This document shows positions 1 through 8,034 of a DNA stretch of 64,000 bases, piece by piece (the first letter of the stretch is position 1; every line of letters begins with the position of its first letter). This DNA is from Chenggangzhangella methanolivorans (GTDB taxonomy: Bacteria > Pseudomonadota > Alphaproteobacteria > Rhizobiales > Methylopilaceae). The translations under genes were made by a program, and so were the position numbers. The notes beneath the pieces are model-generated. The model did no database searches and was not told the origin of the DNA. It worked only from the letters and a program-made list of their open reading frames with translations. The DNA lies in assembly GCF_019797865.1 (NCBI RefSeq), contig NZ_CP081869.1, forward strand, positions 2,505,501 through 2,569,500. The letters run 5' to 3'.

Positions 1-753
1 GACCACGAGCTTCCGGTATGAAACCGCCGCGCCGCTTTCGAGCGTCACCGTCTTTGCGTCAGGCTGGAAGGAGGCGACCCGTTCCTTGATCCATTTGACG
101 CCATTGGGAATGAGCGAGGCCATGTCCCGACGGGTCTCGGCCGCCGAGAACACGCCGCGGCCCACCATCGTCCAGCCCGGCTGATAGTAGTGGGCGTCGG
201 CGGCGTCGATGATCGCTATGTCGAGACCCGGCTTTCGCGAAAGAATGCTGGCGGCCAATGCGATGCCGCTGGCGCCGGCGCCGACGATAACGACGTCGTG
301 GGATCGAGACGTGTTCGACTTCGACGCTCCGCGATCGCTTTCGCCAAGACGCGCCGTCAACGCCGCCGACACATCGTAGCCGGCGGCCTTCGCCGCGCCT
401 TCAATGTCCTGTGAGGGCCGATTTCCGGCTTCGGACATCGCCCAGAGCGTGGCGGTGCGGGTTCCGGACTTGCAGAAGCCGATGACCGGCTTCGGCAGCG
501 AGCTCATCGCGTTTGCGAAAGCTTCGACGTCCTGCTTGGCGAGCTTGCCAAGGACGACCGGAATGTACCGCGTCTCCATCCCGGCCTGACGCGCCGCGGT
601 CTCGATGTCGGCGTGAGACGGCTGGTCGGCGGCCTCGCCGTCCGGACGGTTGATGATGATCGACCGGAACCCGGCTGCTTTCGCCTCGGCGACATCTGCG
701 ACAGTGAGTTGCGGGCTGACCGAGAGGTCGTCCGTGAGCGTCTTGGCCTGCAT
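1..753 (-). CDS. DUF442 sulfurtransferase-like domain fused to SQR-like flavoprotein (partial)
   Basis: The gene runs off the left edge, leaving 251 codons. Residues 1-135 form a TIGR01244/DUF442 phosphatase-fold domain with a CKSGTR loop (Cys94), as in the N-terminal half of Blh proteins. It is believed to handle sulfane sulfur. From about residue 153 an FAD/NAD(P) oxidoreductase begins: dinucleotide-binding VGAGASG, then HYYQPGW, typical of sulfide:quinone oxidoreductase relatives. The start ATG at 753 has a GGGAG ribosome site. It is the last gene of the leftward sulfide operon, so it plausibly oxidises sulfide and passes sulfur on within one polypeptide. The catalytic cysteines of SQR lie outside the window, so the reaction is inferred. 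Confidence 0.85.
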   Translation of the reverse strand, partial: MQAKTLTDDLSVSPQLTVADVAEAKAAGFRSIIINRPDGEAADQPSHADIETAARQAGMETRYIPVVLGKLAKQDVEAFANAMSSLPKPVIGFCKSGTRTATLWAMSEAGNRPSQDIEGAAKAAGYDVSAALTARLGESDRGASKSNTSRSHDVVIVGAGASGIALAASILSRKPGLDIAIIDAADAHYYQPGWTMVGRGVFSAAETRRDMASLIPNGVKWIKERVASFQPDAKTVTLESGAAVSYRKLVV

Positions 754-876
754 GGCGGGTCTCCCAATTTGCGGCCGGCCGGATGCCGGTCTTCGATGTC
801 GCTTCGCGACAGGTCCTGCATCCGCTGTTCGCCGATGCGTCCGGGCGCTCTGTTCGATCGCGGCTTGGCGCCTCGG

Positions 877-1317
877 TCAGATCGCGACTGGCGCCGCCAC
901 GTTGGGCTTGGTGAGGTCATGCGCCGCCATGCCCAAGATCATGGCGGCCAAGAAAATCATTGAAGCCGGCAGGCCGACTGCCATCCCTGCGATCGCGGGT
1001 CCCGGGCAAAGGCCGGCCATTCCCCAACCTATGCCGAAGATGGCCGAGCCCGAGACCAGGCGGCGGTCCACCGGTCTGGTCGGCGGCAGGTGAAATCGGT
1101 CATCGAGAACCGGGCGGCTCATCGCCCGAACGATCAACATCCCGACAGCCGCAACCAGAACGGCGCCGCCAAGAACGAAGGCGAGGCTTGGATCCCACGG
1201 ACCCGTGACATCGAGAAAGCCACGCACGCGGGACGGGTCGAGCATTCCGGACAAGGCCAGGCCGAAGCCGAAAACGAGACCGGCCGCCAGGCTGACGATG
1301 AGGCGCGCGACGTTCAT
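877..1317 (-). CDS. YeeE/YedE-family (DUF6691) sulfur-compound transporter subunit
   Basis: A 146-residue membrane protein with about four hydrophobic segments and a cysteine in an AGLCPGPAIAG turn, the conserved position in YeeE/YedE proteins, which move thiosulfate or other reduced sulfur species. It resembles the second half of the split pair called PmpB. Its ATG at 1317 overlaps the stop of the upstream partner (ATGA), so the two are translationally coupled and probably form one heteromeric channel. Location in the sulfide operon supports sulfur export or import; the exact substrate cannot be read from sequence. Confidence 0.85.
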   Translation of the reverse strand: MNVARLIVSLAAGLVFGFGLALSGMLDPSRVRGFLDVTGPWDPSLAFVLGGAVLVAAVGMLIVRAMSRPVLDDRFHLPPTRPVDRRLVSGSAIFGIGWGMAGLCPGPAIAGMAVGLPASMIFLAAMILGMAAHDLTKPNVAAPVAI

Positions 1318-1739
1318 GACAGACCCGCGGCGCGCATCGCGGCGACCGTGGCCACCGCTGTGGTCAGGAATGTCGCGACGGCGGCCATCGACCGTGGCGA
1401 GAGACGCGCAAGGCCGATCACGCCGTGGCCGCTGGTGCATCCTGACCCCAGTCGTGATCCGTATCCAACGAGCAGGCCGCCAAGCGCCAGAAGCCAAAGC
1501 GGCGTACCGATCTCGATCTTCGGAAATGTCCCGAAGACGGCGAGGAACAGCACCGGTCCGAGTACGAGGCCGATGACGAATGCGAGGCTCGTCATCGGGC
1601 CTGTGTCTGTGCGCCGCCACAGACCGCTCACTATCCCGCTCACGCCGGCGACACGCCCGTTCAGCGCCAACAGCATCGCCGCCGCGAGACCAATCGCCAT
1701 GCCGCCTAATAGCGACGGGAGAAAATCAGCAATGGTCAT
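1314..1739 (-). CDS. YeeE/YedE-family transporter subunit (PmpA-like)
   Basis: A 141-residue membrane protein with hydrophobic helices near residues 10-40, 50-70, 80-95 and 115-138. The conserved cysteine lies in GSGCTSGHGVIG, the hallmark loop of the YeeE family where cysteines relay a sulfur ion through the pore. It is followed by its coupled partner and preceded by the repressor gene, whose stop overlaps this ATG. The two-gene split form with a BigR/SqrR-type repressor is common in alphaproteobacterial sulfide loci. Confidence 0.87.
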   Translation of the reverse strand: MTIADFLPSLLGGMAIGLAAAMLLALNGRVAGVSGIVSGLWRRTDTGPMTSLAFVIGLVLGPVLFLAVFGTFPKIEIGTPLWLLALGGLLVGYGSRLGSGCTSGHGVIGLARLSPRSMAAVATFLTTAVATVAAMRAAGLS

Positions 1740-2167
1740 CGCCGTCCCCGCTGAGCTTCCGGAAATGGGAGAATCTGGGCGAATCTGGCGGCGCCGTGGC
1801 TGCGGCCGTTCGACGGGGCGTGGGGCGTGGGGGTTCGCGTCGCGTGACCGCCGACAGTCGTCGCCAATCCAAAAATTTGTTGTAGGACGCCGACGACTTC
1901 GGCGGCCCTGTGATCGACGAGACGATAAAACACCTGCTTTGCGTCTCGGCGGGCTTCGACGAGGCCTGCGTCGCGAAGGCCGGCAAGTTGCTGTGACAGC
2001 GTCGGCTGTCGGATTCCGAGGCTCGCCTCAAGCTCGCCCACGGACGCCTCTCCCGCCATCAAACGAGCCGCGATCATCAGCCTGTTCGGATTGGCGAGAC
2101 CCTTGAGGAACTCGCCAGCGGCGTCGGCGCGCTCGCGGGTGACCGCTTCGTGGGACATCATCACCAT
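1736..2167 (-). CDS. ArsR-family repressor, BigR/SqrR-like but cysteine-free
   Basis: A 143-residue winged-helix protein; the recognition helix is in RQPTLSQQLAGLRDAGLVEARR. Layout and neighbours match BigR/SqrR, persulfide-sensing repressors whose two cysteines form a tetrasulfide bridge and release DNA. Here both positions are lost: the helix that normally reads ILC has IAA, and the C-terminal cysteine region reads LQQIFG. No cysteine occurs anywhere in the reading frame. The C-terminal 45 residues, low complexity and proline/arginine rich, could reflect a frame error. It overlaps the stop of the dioxygenase gene and the start of the transporter gene, so it is made from the same transcript. 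The likely operator is the inverted repeat at 3731-3774. Confidence 0.85.
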   Translation of the reverse strand: MVMMSHEAVTRERADAAGEFLKGLANPNRLMIAARLMAGEASVGELEASLGIRQPTLSQQLAGLRDAGLVEARRDAKQVFYRLVDHRAAEVVGVLQQIFGLATTVGGHATRTPTPHAPSNGRSHGAARFAQILPFPEAQRGRR

Positions 2168-3045
2168 GTCGCGCTCTCCAGCGCGTCGATCGGAAACTTC
2201 AGATACCGGCGGCCGTCATTTTCCGGCTCCGGCAACCGTCCGCCGCGGATGTTCACCTGCAGCGCGTGGAGGATGAGCTTGGGCATAGGCAGACTGCGGT
2301 CGCGTTCTTCTCGAAGCTGGACGAACTCCTCCCGCGACCGGCCCGCGATGTGCGGGTTGAGACGCTTCTGCTCCGCGACCGTGCTCTCCCATTGCGGAGC
2401 GCGTCCGTCCGGCTGGTAGTCATGTCCCGTGAACACCCGCGTGTCGTCGGGCAGCGCAAGAATCTGCTCGAGCGAGCTCCACATCCGATCGGCGCTTCCG
2501 CCCGGAAAGTCGCAGCGGGCGGTCCCGCTGTCGGGCATGAACAGCGTGTCGTGGACGAAGGCCGCGTCGCCGATCACATAGGTGATCGAAGCGAGCGTAT
2601 GCCCGGGAGAAAACAGCACTCGGGCGCTCAGTTCGCCGATCCTGAAGCGCTCGCCTTCGGCGAACAGGCGATCCCATTGCGAGCCGTCGGCCTGAAGGTC
2701 GGAAAAGTTGTAAATGCCCTTCCAGAGCTTCTGGACGTCGGTGACGCGCTCGCCGATCGCGGTCGGAGCGCCCGTCAGAGACTTCAGGTGTTGAGCTGCC
2801 GAGAAGTGATCTGCATGGGGATGTGTGTCGAGGATCCATTCGACCCGGTAGTCGCGCTCGGCCACGAACGCGAGGATCGCGTTGGCGCTCCGGGTCGACG
2901 TGGCGCCCGACTTCTCGTCAAAATCGAGAACCGGGTCGATGATCGCGCAGGCGCCCGTAACAGGGCACGCCGCCACGTACTGGATGCTGTTCGTGCGCGG
3001 CTCGAAGAAGCCCTGCACGACGGGCTTGAGGTTGCTCTCTGACAT
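2161..3045 (-). CDS. ETHE1-like persulfide dioxygenase (metallo-beta-lactamase fold)
   Basis: A 294-residue MBL-fold hydrolase. The metal motif is THPHADH (His75, His77, Asp79, His80), followed by SPGHT and a GHDYQPDGR segment. ETHE1 enzymes use mononuclear iron to oxidise glutathione persulfide to sulfite. In Blh proteins this domain is fused to DUF442; here that domain sits separately on the flavoprotein at the end of the operon. The start at 3045 (MSESNL) is preferred over a longer frame because the family begins there and it lies 8 nt after the upstream stop. Confidence 0.92.
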   Translation of the reverse strand: MSESNLKPVVQGFFEPRTNSIQYVAACPVTGACAIIDPVLDFDEKSGATSTRSANAILAFVAERDYRVEWILDTHPHADHFSAAQHLKSLTGAPTAIGERVTDVQKLWKGIYNFSDLQADGSQWDRLFAEGERFRIGELSARVLFSPGHTLASITYVIGDAAFVHDTLFMPDSGTARCDFPGGSADRMWSSLEQILALPDDTRVFTGHDYQPDGRAPQWESTVAEQKRLNPHIAGRSREEFVQLREERDRSLPMPKLILHALQVNIRGGRLPEPENDGRRYLKFPIDALESATW

Positions 3046-3053
3046 GGCCGACC

Positions 3054-3715
3054 TCACGACCGCCTCAGGCGGTAGTACCAGTCGGGGGAGGTCTCGCTCG
3101 GCGTGAAGTTCGCCAGCTCGGCGACGTCGAGCGGCAAGGCGTCGATGACGGGATCGCCCTTCGTCCACCCTTCCGGCGTCGACGCCGTCTGGGCGTCCGC
3201 CGTCTGGAGCGCCTCCACGAGGCGAGGATTTCCGCGACCGACCGGCCTGTGCTCATGGGGTAGCAGGAGATCGCACGGATGACGCCTTCCGGATCGATCA
3301 CGAAGGTGCCGCGCACTGTCGAGCTGTCCTGAGCGCCGTCCTGGAGCATGCCGTATGCGGCGGCGATCACCATCGAGGGGTCCTCGGCGATCGGGAACGG
3401 CACCGCGACGCCAAACCGCTCGCGGATCGAGTTCGCCCAGGCAAAATGCGAGAACAGGCTATCGACGGACATCGCAAGCAGGTCGCAGTCGAGTTCCTCG
3501 AACTTGTCGTGCGCGCGGCTGAAAGCGACGAACTCGCTGGTGCAGACCGGAGTGAAGTCAGCCGGATGCGAGAAGAACACCAGCCAGCGGCCCCTGTAGC
3601 TGGCGAGTGCGCGCTCACCCATCGTGGTGCGCGCAACAAACAAGGGCGCTGGCGATCCGATGACCGGGGGTCGCCGAAAAACCTGTTCATTCTCGATCGA
3701 AATCGTCTCGCTCAT
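3054..3715 (-). CDS. Prx6-type peroxiredoxin (frameshifted)
   Basis: Encodes a thiol peroxidase of the 1-Cys Prx6 type: PADFTPVC with the peroxidatic Cys at residue 58, then AMSVDSLFSHFAW and the RGTFVIDPEG strand. After residue 177 (SVAEIL) the frame breaks near 3232. One lost base restores a normal C-terminus (RLVEALQTADAQ to DWYYRLRRS) ending at 3054, so this is probably a sequencing indel. It is first in the sulfide operon, 8 nt before the dioxygenase, and would remove peroxides or oxidised sulfur species. Transcription likely starts in the AT-rich palindromic region upstream. Confidence 0.85.
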
Positions 3716-3730
3716 GCCCGCCTCGCGCTG

Positions 3731-3774
3731 CCTTGACGATATCAATATACACTTTCATATTATTGATATCAAGG
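3731..3774. promoter_or_regulatory. AT-rich inverted repeat, probable operator of the sulfide operon
   Basis: GATATCAATA (3738-3747) and its reverse complement TATTGATATC (3761-3770) are separated by 13 nt, with CCTTGA/CAAGG flanks extending the symmetry. It stands out from GC-rich surroundings and lies 16 nt upstream of the peroxiredoxin start, where an ArsR-type repressor would block the promoter. Assignment to the BigR-like gene is inferred. Confidence 0.6.
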
Positions 3775-3857
3775 GGCCTTAAGTGTTTTTCCGGTATTAT
3801 GGAGCAACCACAACGCGCTCCGTATCCAAGGCCTGCCGTCTCGCCGATGCTTAGTCC

Positions 3858-4342
3858 ATGGCTCGAGACGGCTACGGCGACACCATTTCGGACTGCTGAG
3901 GAAGCGCGCCGAGCTCTTCAACGAGGCTGAGCGCCTGCGAGATCGGATGGCCGAGATCCGGAACGACATCGAAGCCCTCGACCGGACGTTGGGCTCGTTC
4001 GGCTACATAGGCGATCTGGACGCGGCCATGCCGCGCCAGAAGCGCCAGGTCATGTTCGGGACCGGCGAGCTCACAAGGACCTTGATGCGGGAAGTCGCAG
4101 ATGCCGACGGGCCGATGATGTCTAGGGAGCTTGCCCAGACCGTGATCTCACTACGGGCAGACGATGCCCGCGATCGAAAGCTGCTGTCGGAGGTCACGCG
4201 TTGGGCGTCGAAGGCCCTGCGTAAGCAGCGCGACGAGGGGCGCGTCCAGTCAGCGCCGGATCAGAACGGCAACCTTCTATGGGTACGCCGCAACAGCAAT
4301 CCTGCGATACCGCCTAAGAGGCTAGGCTCCAATTATTTCTGA
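3858..4342 (+). CDS. Conserved-looking hypothetical protein with N-terminal coiled coil (frameshifted)
   Basis: From ATG 3858 the protein reads MARDGYGDTISD, then a stop at 3897. The +2 frame continues without a gap as a heptad-rich helix (RKRAELFNEAERLRDR) into the long frame that starts at 3947. A single lost base near 3895 therefore joins them to about 161 residues. The middle contains KRQVMFGTGELTR, followed by a possible winged-helix (SRELAQTVISLRADDARDRK) and a basic tail. No function is recognised; a small DNA-associated protein is possible. The 3' end overlaps the convergent HTH gene by 21 bp. Confidence 0.6.
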
Positions 4343-4585
4343 CAGCCTGATTTTTATACATAAAATATTTAACACAGGGCGCTTCGGTCGCTTCCCTTCC
4401 AACCTAATTATTTTAAGTTCGACTAATGAAGATAACGATCTTGAGACGTTTGATTGAGACCGGCTCGCTAACCTAGCTAGCTCTGCAACGCTTTCAGGAG
4501 CCTCTCGGTTAATGATACCAATAATTTCGATATTTCCTTTTGTCAGAGCTTTTAGGATGACCTCCGTTTCAGAGAGCGGGGGCAT
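4322..4585 (-). CDS. Winged-helix regulator of HVO_A0114/MarR type, antitoxin-like
   Basis: 87 residues, nearly all one winged helix: REAPESVAELARLASRSQSNVSRSLSSLVELKIIRLEG, then KRPKRPVL. This matches the HVO_A0114 group, small MarR-like proteins often found as antitoxins or partners of nucleotidyltransferase toxins. It is the last gene of a three-gene leftward operon and overlaps the preceding gene by 17 bp. It probably binds the palindrome upstream of the operon. Base composition is visibly lower in GC than the neighbours. Confidence 0.75.
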   Translation of the reverse strand: MPPLSETEVILKALTKGNIEIIGIINREAPESVAELARLASRSQSNVSRSLSSLVELKIIRLEGKRPKRPVLNILCIKIRLSEIIGA

Positions 4586-4856
4586 GCTGTTTTTCGTTTA
4601 ATCGGTGAACGACCTGATCGACCCGGTCAGGCGTCATTGCGCTCCATCCCGCTAGATGAAAACGCGTCACCGCAGATCGCCAGCTCTGGAAAAGCGCGGG
4701 GTCTGTTGCTGCGAACTCTACGGGCGCATCGGATGTCGCTAGCCGAGATATTTCTCGCAGCAACTCCCAATCGCGACTGTGTGCGACTGAAGCAGTGTTT
4801 CCGCGGAGAAGCGAATCGAGCGCAGTAACATACAGCTCTCTTGGCGATCTGCTCAT
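4569..4856 (-). CDS. Hypothetical protein of the nucleotidyltransferase module
   Basis: 95 residues, mostly helical in appearance (ELYVTALDSLLRG, HSRDWELLREISRLA, SAVTRFHLAGWSAMTPDRVDQVVHRL), without signal peptide or membrane segment. Not recognised. It lies 19 nt after the nucleotidyltransferase gene and overlaps the HTH gene, so it belongs to the same transcript. Position suggests a partner or neutralising subunit. Whether it is HEPN-like cannot be decided: no Rx4-6H motif is evident. Confidence 0.6.
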   Translation of the reverse strand: MSRSPRELYVTALDSLLRGNTASVAHSRDWELLREISRLATSDAPVEFAATDPALFQSWRSAVTRFHLAGWSAMTPDRVDQVVHRLNEKQHAPAL

Positions 4857-4875
4857 TTATGTTCTCGGCTAGTTG

Positions 4876-5397
4876 TCAGTTCAACGAAAACGAGGTTCTC
4901 GGAAGCAGCCTCCCGATCTGACGGTCTAGGAAGTTTCTGATGGCCAATTCGATGTCGGAGAGATCGATCCCTCTCTGCTTAACCCACCAGACAACGTCCT
5001 GAACATCGGCGGGGCTCGATCGAACAAGCTTCGCTGCAGCCAACAGGTCTGGGGTTGGCATAATCACAATGAGCTGCCCATACCTTCCGATGGTTTCAGT
5101 TTCGAAGTCGTTGGGAAGTTGAACAATACCTGGCCTGATTATCTGAATGTATATTTTATCTGGATCAATTTCACCTTTCGGATCGTAGAGAACGCCAATA
5201 TCACGACAGACTTTGGATAACTCTGCGGCGTCAAAGCTAGAACCTGCGAACCACACGTCGATATCTGGTGTCTGACGCTCCTTCTGCCCCGTGGCGATCC
5301 CGGGCGTACTCCCAATCACGCAAAGCGTTGTAGGCGTCTGGAGCGCCGAACCAATCTTGGCGAACAGATCCTCAACCGTCGAAGCTTCAATTGGCAT
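4876..5397 (-). CDS. DUF6036/AbiEii-like nucleotidyltransferase
   Basis: 173 residues. The nucleotidyltransferase core is recognisable: CVIGSTPGIATG, then TPDIDVWF supplying the two metal-binding aspartates (DxD), and a later PDLLAAAKLVRSS helix typical of DUF6036 and AbiEii relatives. Such enzymes are toxins or effectors in abortive-infection and toxin-antitoxin systems, modifying tRNA or proteins with nucleotides. It is first in the operon, with a perfect palindrome 25 nt upstream. The C-terminus (LPRTSFSLN) looks complete. Confidence 0.75.
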   Translation of the reverse strand: MPIEASTVEDLFAKIGSALQTPTTLCVIGSTPGIATGQKERQTPDIDVWFAGSSFDAAELSKVCRDIGVLYDPKGEIDPDKIYIQIIRPGIVQLPNDFETETIGRYGQLIVIMPTPDLLAAAKLVRSSPADVQDVVWWVKQRGIDLSDIELAIRNFLDRQIGRLLPRTSFSLN

Positions 5398-5421
5398 GCT
5401 CTCTCCCGTCTTATCCTAGAT

Positions 5422-5440
5422 AATATCATGAAATGATATT
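5422..5440. promoter_or_regulatory. Perfect palindrome, probable autoregulatory operator
   Basis: AATATCAT-GAA-ATGATATT: two 8-bp arms with a 3-nt spacer, 25-43 nt before the nucleotidyltransferase start. Size and symmetry suit a dimeric winged-helix repressor, most simply the product of the last gene in this operon. Confidence 0.65.
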
Positions 5441-5564
5441 TATTCAACCGCAAGTTTTTGCTTCTGCTGTTGAGCCGCAAGGCGACTTTAGCTTGTGCGC
5501 CCTCTGCCAGTAGCCCCCGCCCAGACCTCGGAGGGCGGGTGTCCGGTCGCCGCAAGCGCGATGA

Positions 5565-5800
5565 GCAGAAACTGCGTTTCGTTGCCGATCCGACGCGCCG
5601 GATCCGCGAGAAGAAGCTCTCGGCGCTGTTCGTTCACGCTTCCTCGTCGCTGTAGGCGCGCTGGTGGTTGATCCGCTTCATGTTGAGGCCGGCGTAGTGA
5701 AGCGGATTCCACGAGTTGGCTTCATCGGCGTAAACCGTGCTCCCGGGCTTGATCCGCCGCTCGAGGATCGGGACCGCCCGGAAAGGCCGTCTTATGCTGC
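5565..5800 (-). pseudogene. IS1595-family transposase, C-terminal remnant
   Basis: Reading leftward from about 5800 the frame gives IKPGSTVYADEANSW, then NMKRINHQRAYSDEEA, an in-frame TGA where a cysteine codon is expected, then TNSAESFFSRIRR. The VYADE, NHQ and SFFSR motifs are those of the DDE domain of IS1595 (ISXO2-like) transposases. The N-terminal half and a clear terminal repeat are missing. The nonsense change suits a TGC-to-TGA substitution rather than an indel, so this is a true relic. Confidence 0.75.
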
Positions 5801-5886
5801 ATGGAAATCGATTTTTCGCTCAAAACAGAACGATTTTTCGTCTGCTCCATAACACAGTGAATTTCCTGCACTTGAGGGTTCGGCGG

Positions 5887-5903
5887 CTTAAGGCTGGCTT
5901 AAG
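5887..5903 (+). promoter_or_regulatory. CTTAAG-N5-CTTAAG box A (PmrA/QseB-type site)
   Basis: Two exact CTTAAG hexamers 11 bp apart (CTTAAGGCTGGCTTAAG), 57 nt before the cytochrome start. The layout equals the PmrA/BasR consensus. Two more copies occur at 9616 and 11708, all within the operons around the two-component system. Confidence 0.7.
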
Positions 5904-5960
5904 CTCAGCAGGCGAACCCGACGGCAGGGGCTGATGACCCTGCGCGCCCTGGAGGCGATC

Positions 5961-7006
5961 ATGTTCCGAGATCGTGCGATCAAAATGGGACTGGCTGTCG
6001 CGCTCGCCGCGGATGCCGCGCCAGTGCGAGCCGCCGACCAGCCGCAGTCTCAGTCCGTCGGTCCGGTTAAGACGGCGACGACGCCCGAGCGCTCGCCGTC
6101 CGACGTATGGACCGTTCCCGACGTGGGTTCGCTCCCGCCGGGCCGGTGGGGCCGACACGGTCCGTTTGGGTCGGGATCTCACGACAGAGACGTATGCCCA
6201 TATCGGCCCGGAGGTCGCCGACCCCGCCAAGCGTTTCGCCGGCAGCGACATGGCCTGCCAGAGCTGCCATCTCGAAGCCGGGACCAAGAAATTCGGCTTG
6301 CCGTTCGTCGGCGTGTTCGCCGACTTTCCTCAATACCGCGCCCGCGAGGGCGAGGTCGGCATGCTAGAGGATCGGATCAACGGCTGCATGACGCGCAGCC
6401 TGAACGGCAAGGCGCTTCCGATCGACTCGCCCGAGATGAAGGCCTTTGTCGCCTACATCGAGTTCCTGTCGGACGGACGCCCGATCGGCCGAAAAACGCC
6501 CGGACGGGGATCTGGGAAAATGGAGGACTGGCGCGCGCGGCCAATCCCGTCGTCGGTCGGCAGGTTTACGAACAGAACTGCTCCAGCTGTCACGGAGCGG
6601 ACGGCCAGGGCCAGCGAGTCGGCGACGCCAAGGGCTACCTGTTCCCGCCGCTTTGGGGCGCCGAAAGCTTCAACGACGGAGCCGGCATGGGCCGGCTGAT
6701 TTCAGCGGCGAATTTCATCCGCAGCAACATGCCGAACGGAACGACCCACGATCGACCGGTTCTTTCGCCCGAAGAGGCATGGGACGTCGCGGCCTACCTT
6801 CAGTCCAGGGAGCGGCCGAAGAAGCCGGCGCTCGACAAGGACTACCCCGTTCGCTCCGAGAAGGCCGTTGACGCCGGGTACGGCCCATTCGAAGACGGCT
6901 TCGACGCGGCCAGCATAAGTACGGTCCGTTCCAACCGATCCGGGCTAAGGTCAATGCAATGAAGTCAGCACAAGATTCCGAAAATTCTAGTCAACCAGAT
7001 CAGTGA
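5961..7006 (+). CDS. TsdA-like dihaem c-type cytochrome, probable thiosulfate dehydrogenase (frameshifted)
   Basis: A periplasmic cytochrome with two haem sites, ACQSCH and NCSSCH. Between them are the blocks FPQYRAREGEV, LEDRINGCMTRS and SPEMKAFVAYIEFL, characteristic of TsdA, which joins two thiosulfates to tetrathionate or runs in reverse. ATG 5961 is chosen because GGAGG lies 6 nt upstream and a signal-peptide-like start follows. Three frame breaks (near 6145, 6520 and 6912) separate parts of one protein; the last shift restores an end at 7006. They look like single-base errors. It heads an operon with DsrE and a methyltransferase behind box A. Confidence 0.8.
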
Positions 7007-7015
7007 ATTAAAGAG

Positions 7016-7477
7016 ATGAAATCTTTGGCGCTCAGTTTCGCATTGATTATGTCGTTATTTCTTGGATGGAGCTCACAAGGCGCCATGGCTGTGGAAGCCG
7101 AATATTATCAGGACCAGAAAGTCGTCTACCACAATGACGGCGGTGGGGCCGACAACGCAGCTTACTTCAAAAGAATGCTGGGTAGCCTGAAGAACCATGT
7201 CGACGCGGTTGGAAAACAGCGTGTTGAAATTCGGGTCGTCGACCATGGTGCCGGCGTCGATCTGTTTTCGATGGCGCAGTCAGATGAGGAGCTGGCGGGA
7301 AAGATCGATGGTCTGAAGGAGCTTGGCGTCAGGTTCCTGATCTGCGCCAACACGCTGAAGGAGCGGAAGATCGACTGGAAAATGCTCTACGGCGTGACGG
7401 AAGCCGACATCGTCCCAAGCGGCGTGGCGGAGCTTGCACGCCTTCAGGGAATGGGCTTCGTCTACATTCACATCTGA
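7016..7477 (+). CDS. Periplasmic DsrE-family protein
   Basis: 153 residues with a clear signal peptide (about 1-25, hydrophobic core then QGAMA). The mature part is one DsrE/DsrF-like domain: QKVVYHNDGG at the start, VEIRVVDHGAGVDLF, ELGVRFLICANTL with the conserved cysteine, and a C-terminal GVAELARLQGMGFVYIHI. Such proteins bind or relay sulfane sulfur. It lies 9 nt after the cytochrome, supporting joint work on reduced sulfur in the periplasm. Confidence 0.88.
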   Translation: MKSLALSFALIMSLFLGWSSQGAMAVEAEYYQDQKVVYHNDGGGADNAAYFKRMLGSLKNHVDAVGKQRVEIRVVDHGAGVDLFSMAQSDEELAGKIDGLKELGVRFLICANTLKERKIDWKMLYGVTEADIVPSGVAELARLQGMGFVYIHI

Positions 7478-7500
7478 GATCTCAAGGCAGGGCGTCCGAC

Positions 7501-8003
7501 ATGGACGACGCAGGACGGAAAGGTGGAGATCTGCCCGCGGCCGTAGTTACCGCGGGCGTCATCGCGCCTCCGCCGCTGCTCTTTGCAGGCTTCCTGTGTT
7601 TCGCCCTGATCGCCGATCATCTCATCGACGGACCGGGATCAGGCGTCTCAGCGACGCCTCGCTTCGTTGCCGGAACGATTCTCCCCGTGGTGGCCGTCAT
7701 TCTGCTCGCAGCCGCCGTCCGCGGTTTTCGCTCTGCCGGCACCAAGCCCGAACCCTGGAAGCCGACGACGTCTCTGGTGGTCGACGGGGTCTACCGCGTG
7801 ACCCGCAACCCGATGTACCTTGCGATGATGCTCATCTATCTGGCCGTCGCCCTGATGGCCGACAGCCTCGTGACGCTCGCGCTCGCGCTGCCGCTCTGGG
7901 CGATCGTCCGTTTCGGAGTGATTGGCCGGGAGGAACGCTACCTCGATCGACTTTTCGGGGAGCCATATCGGCGTACAGGAGCCGGGTCCGACGCTGGATC
8001 TAG
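7501..8003 (+). CDS. Isoprenylcysteine carboxyl methyltransferase-family membrane protein (frameshifted end)
   Basis: Four hydrophobic segments followed by the PEMT/ICMT signature YRVTRNPMYLAMM and EERYLDRLFGEPY. Bacterial members of this family methylate unknown acceptors. The frame breaks after GEPYRR near 7974. Adding one base gives YRSRVRRWI and a stop at 8001-8003, the expected C-terminus. Third gene of the TsdA/DsrE operon (24 nt gap). Role in the sulfur pathway unknown. Confidence 0.8.
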
Positions 8004-8034
8004 CCGCATCCATAACGCCATGACCGCCGAGAGT

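Noticed and set aside
1090..2106. 338-codon + strand frame over the sulfide operon
   Set aside because: Antisense to transporter and repressor genes with recognisable domains; composition effect.
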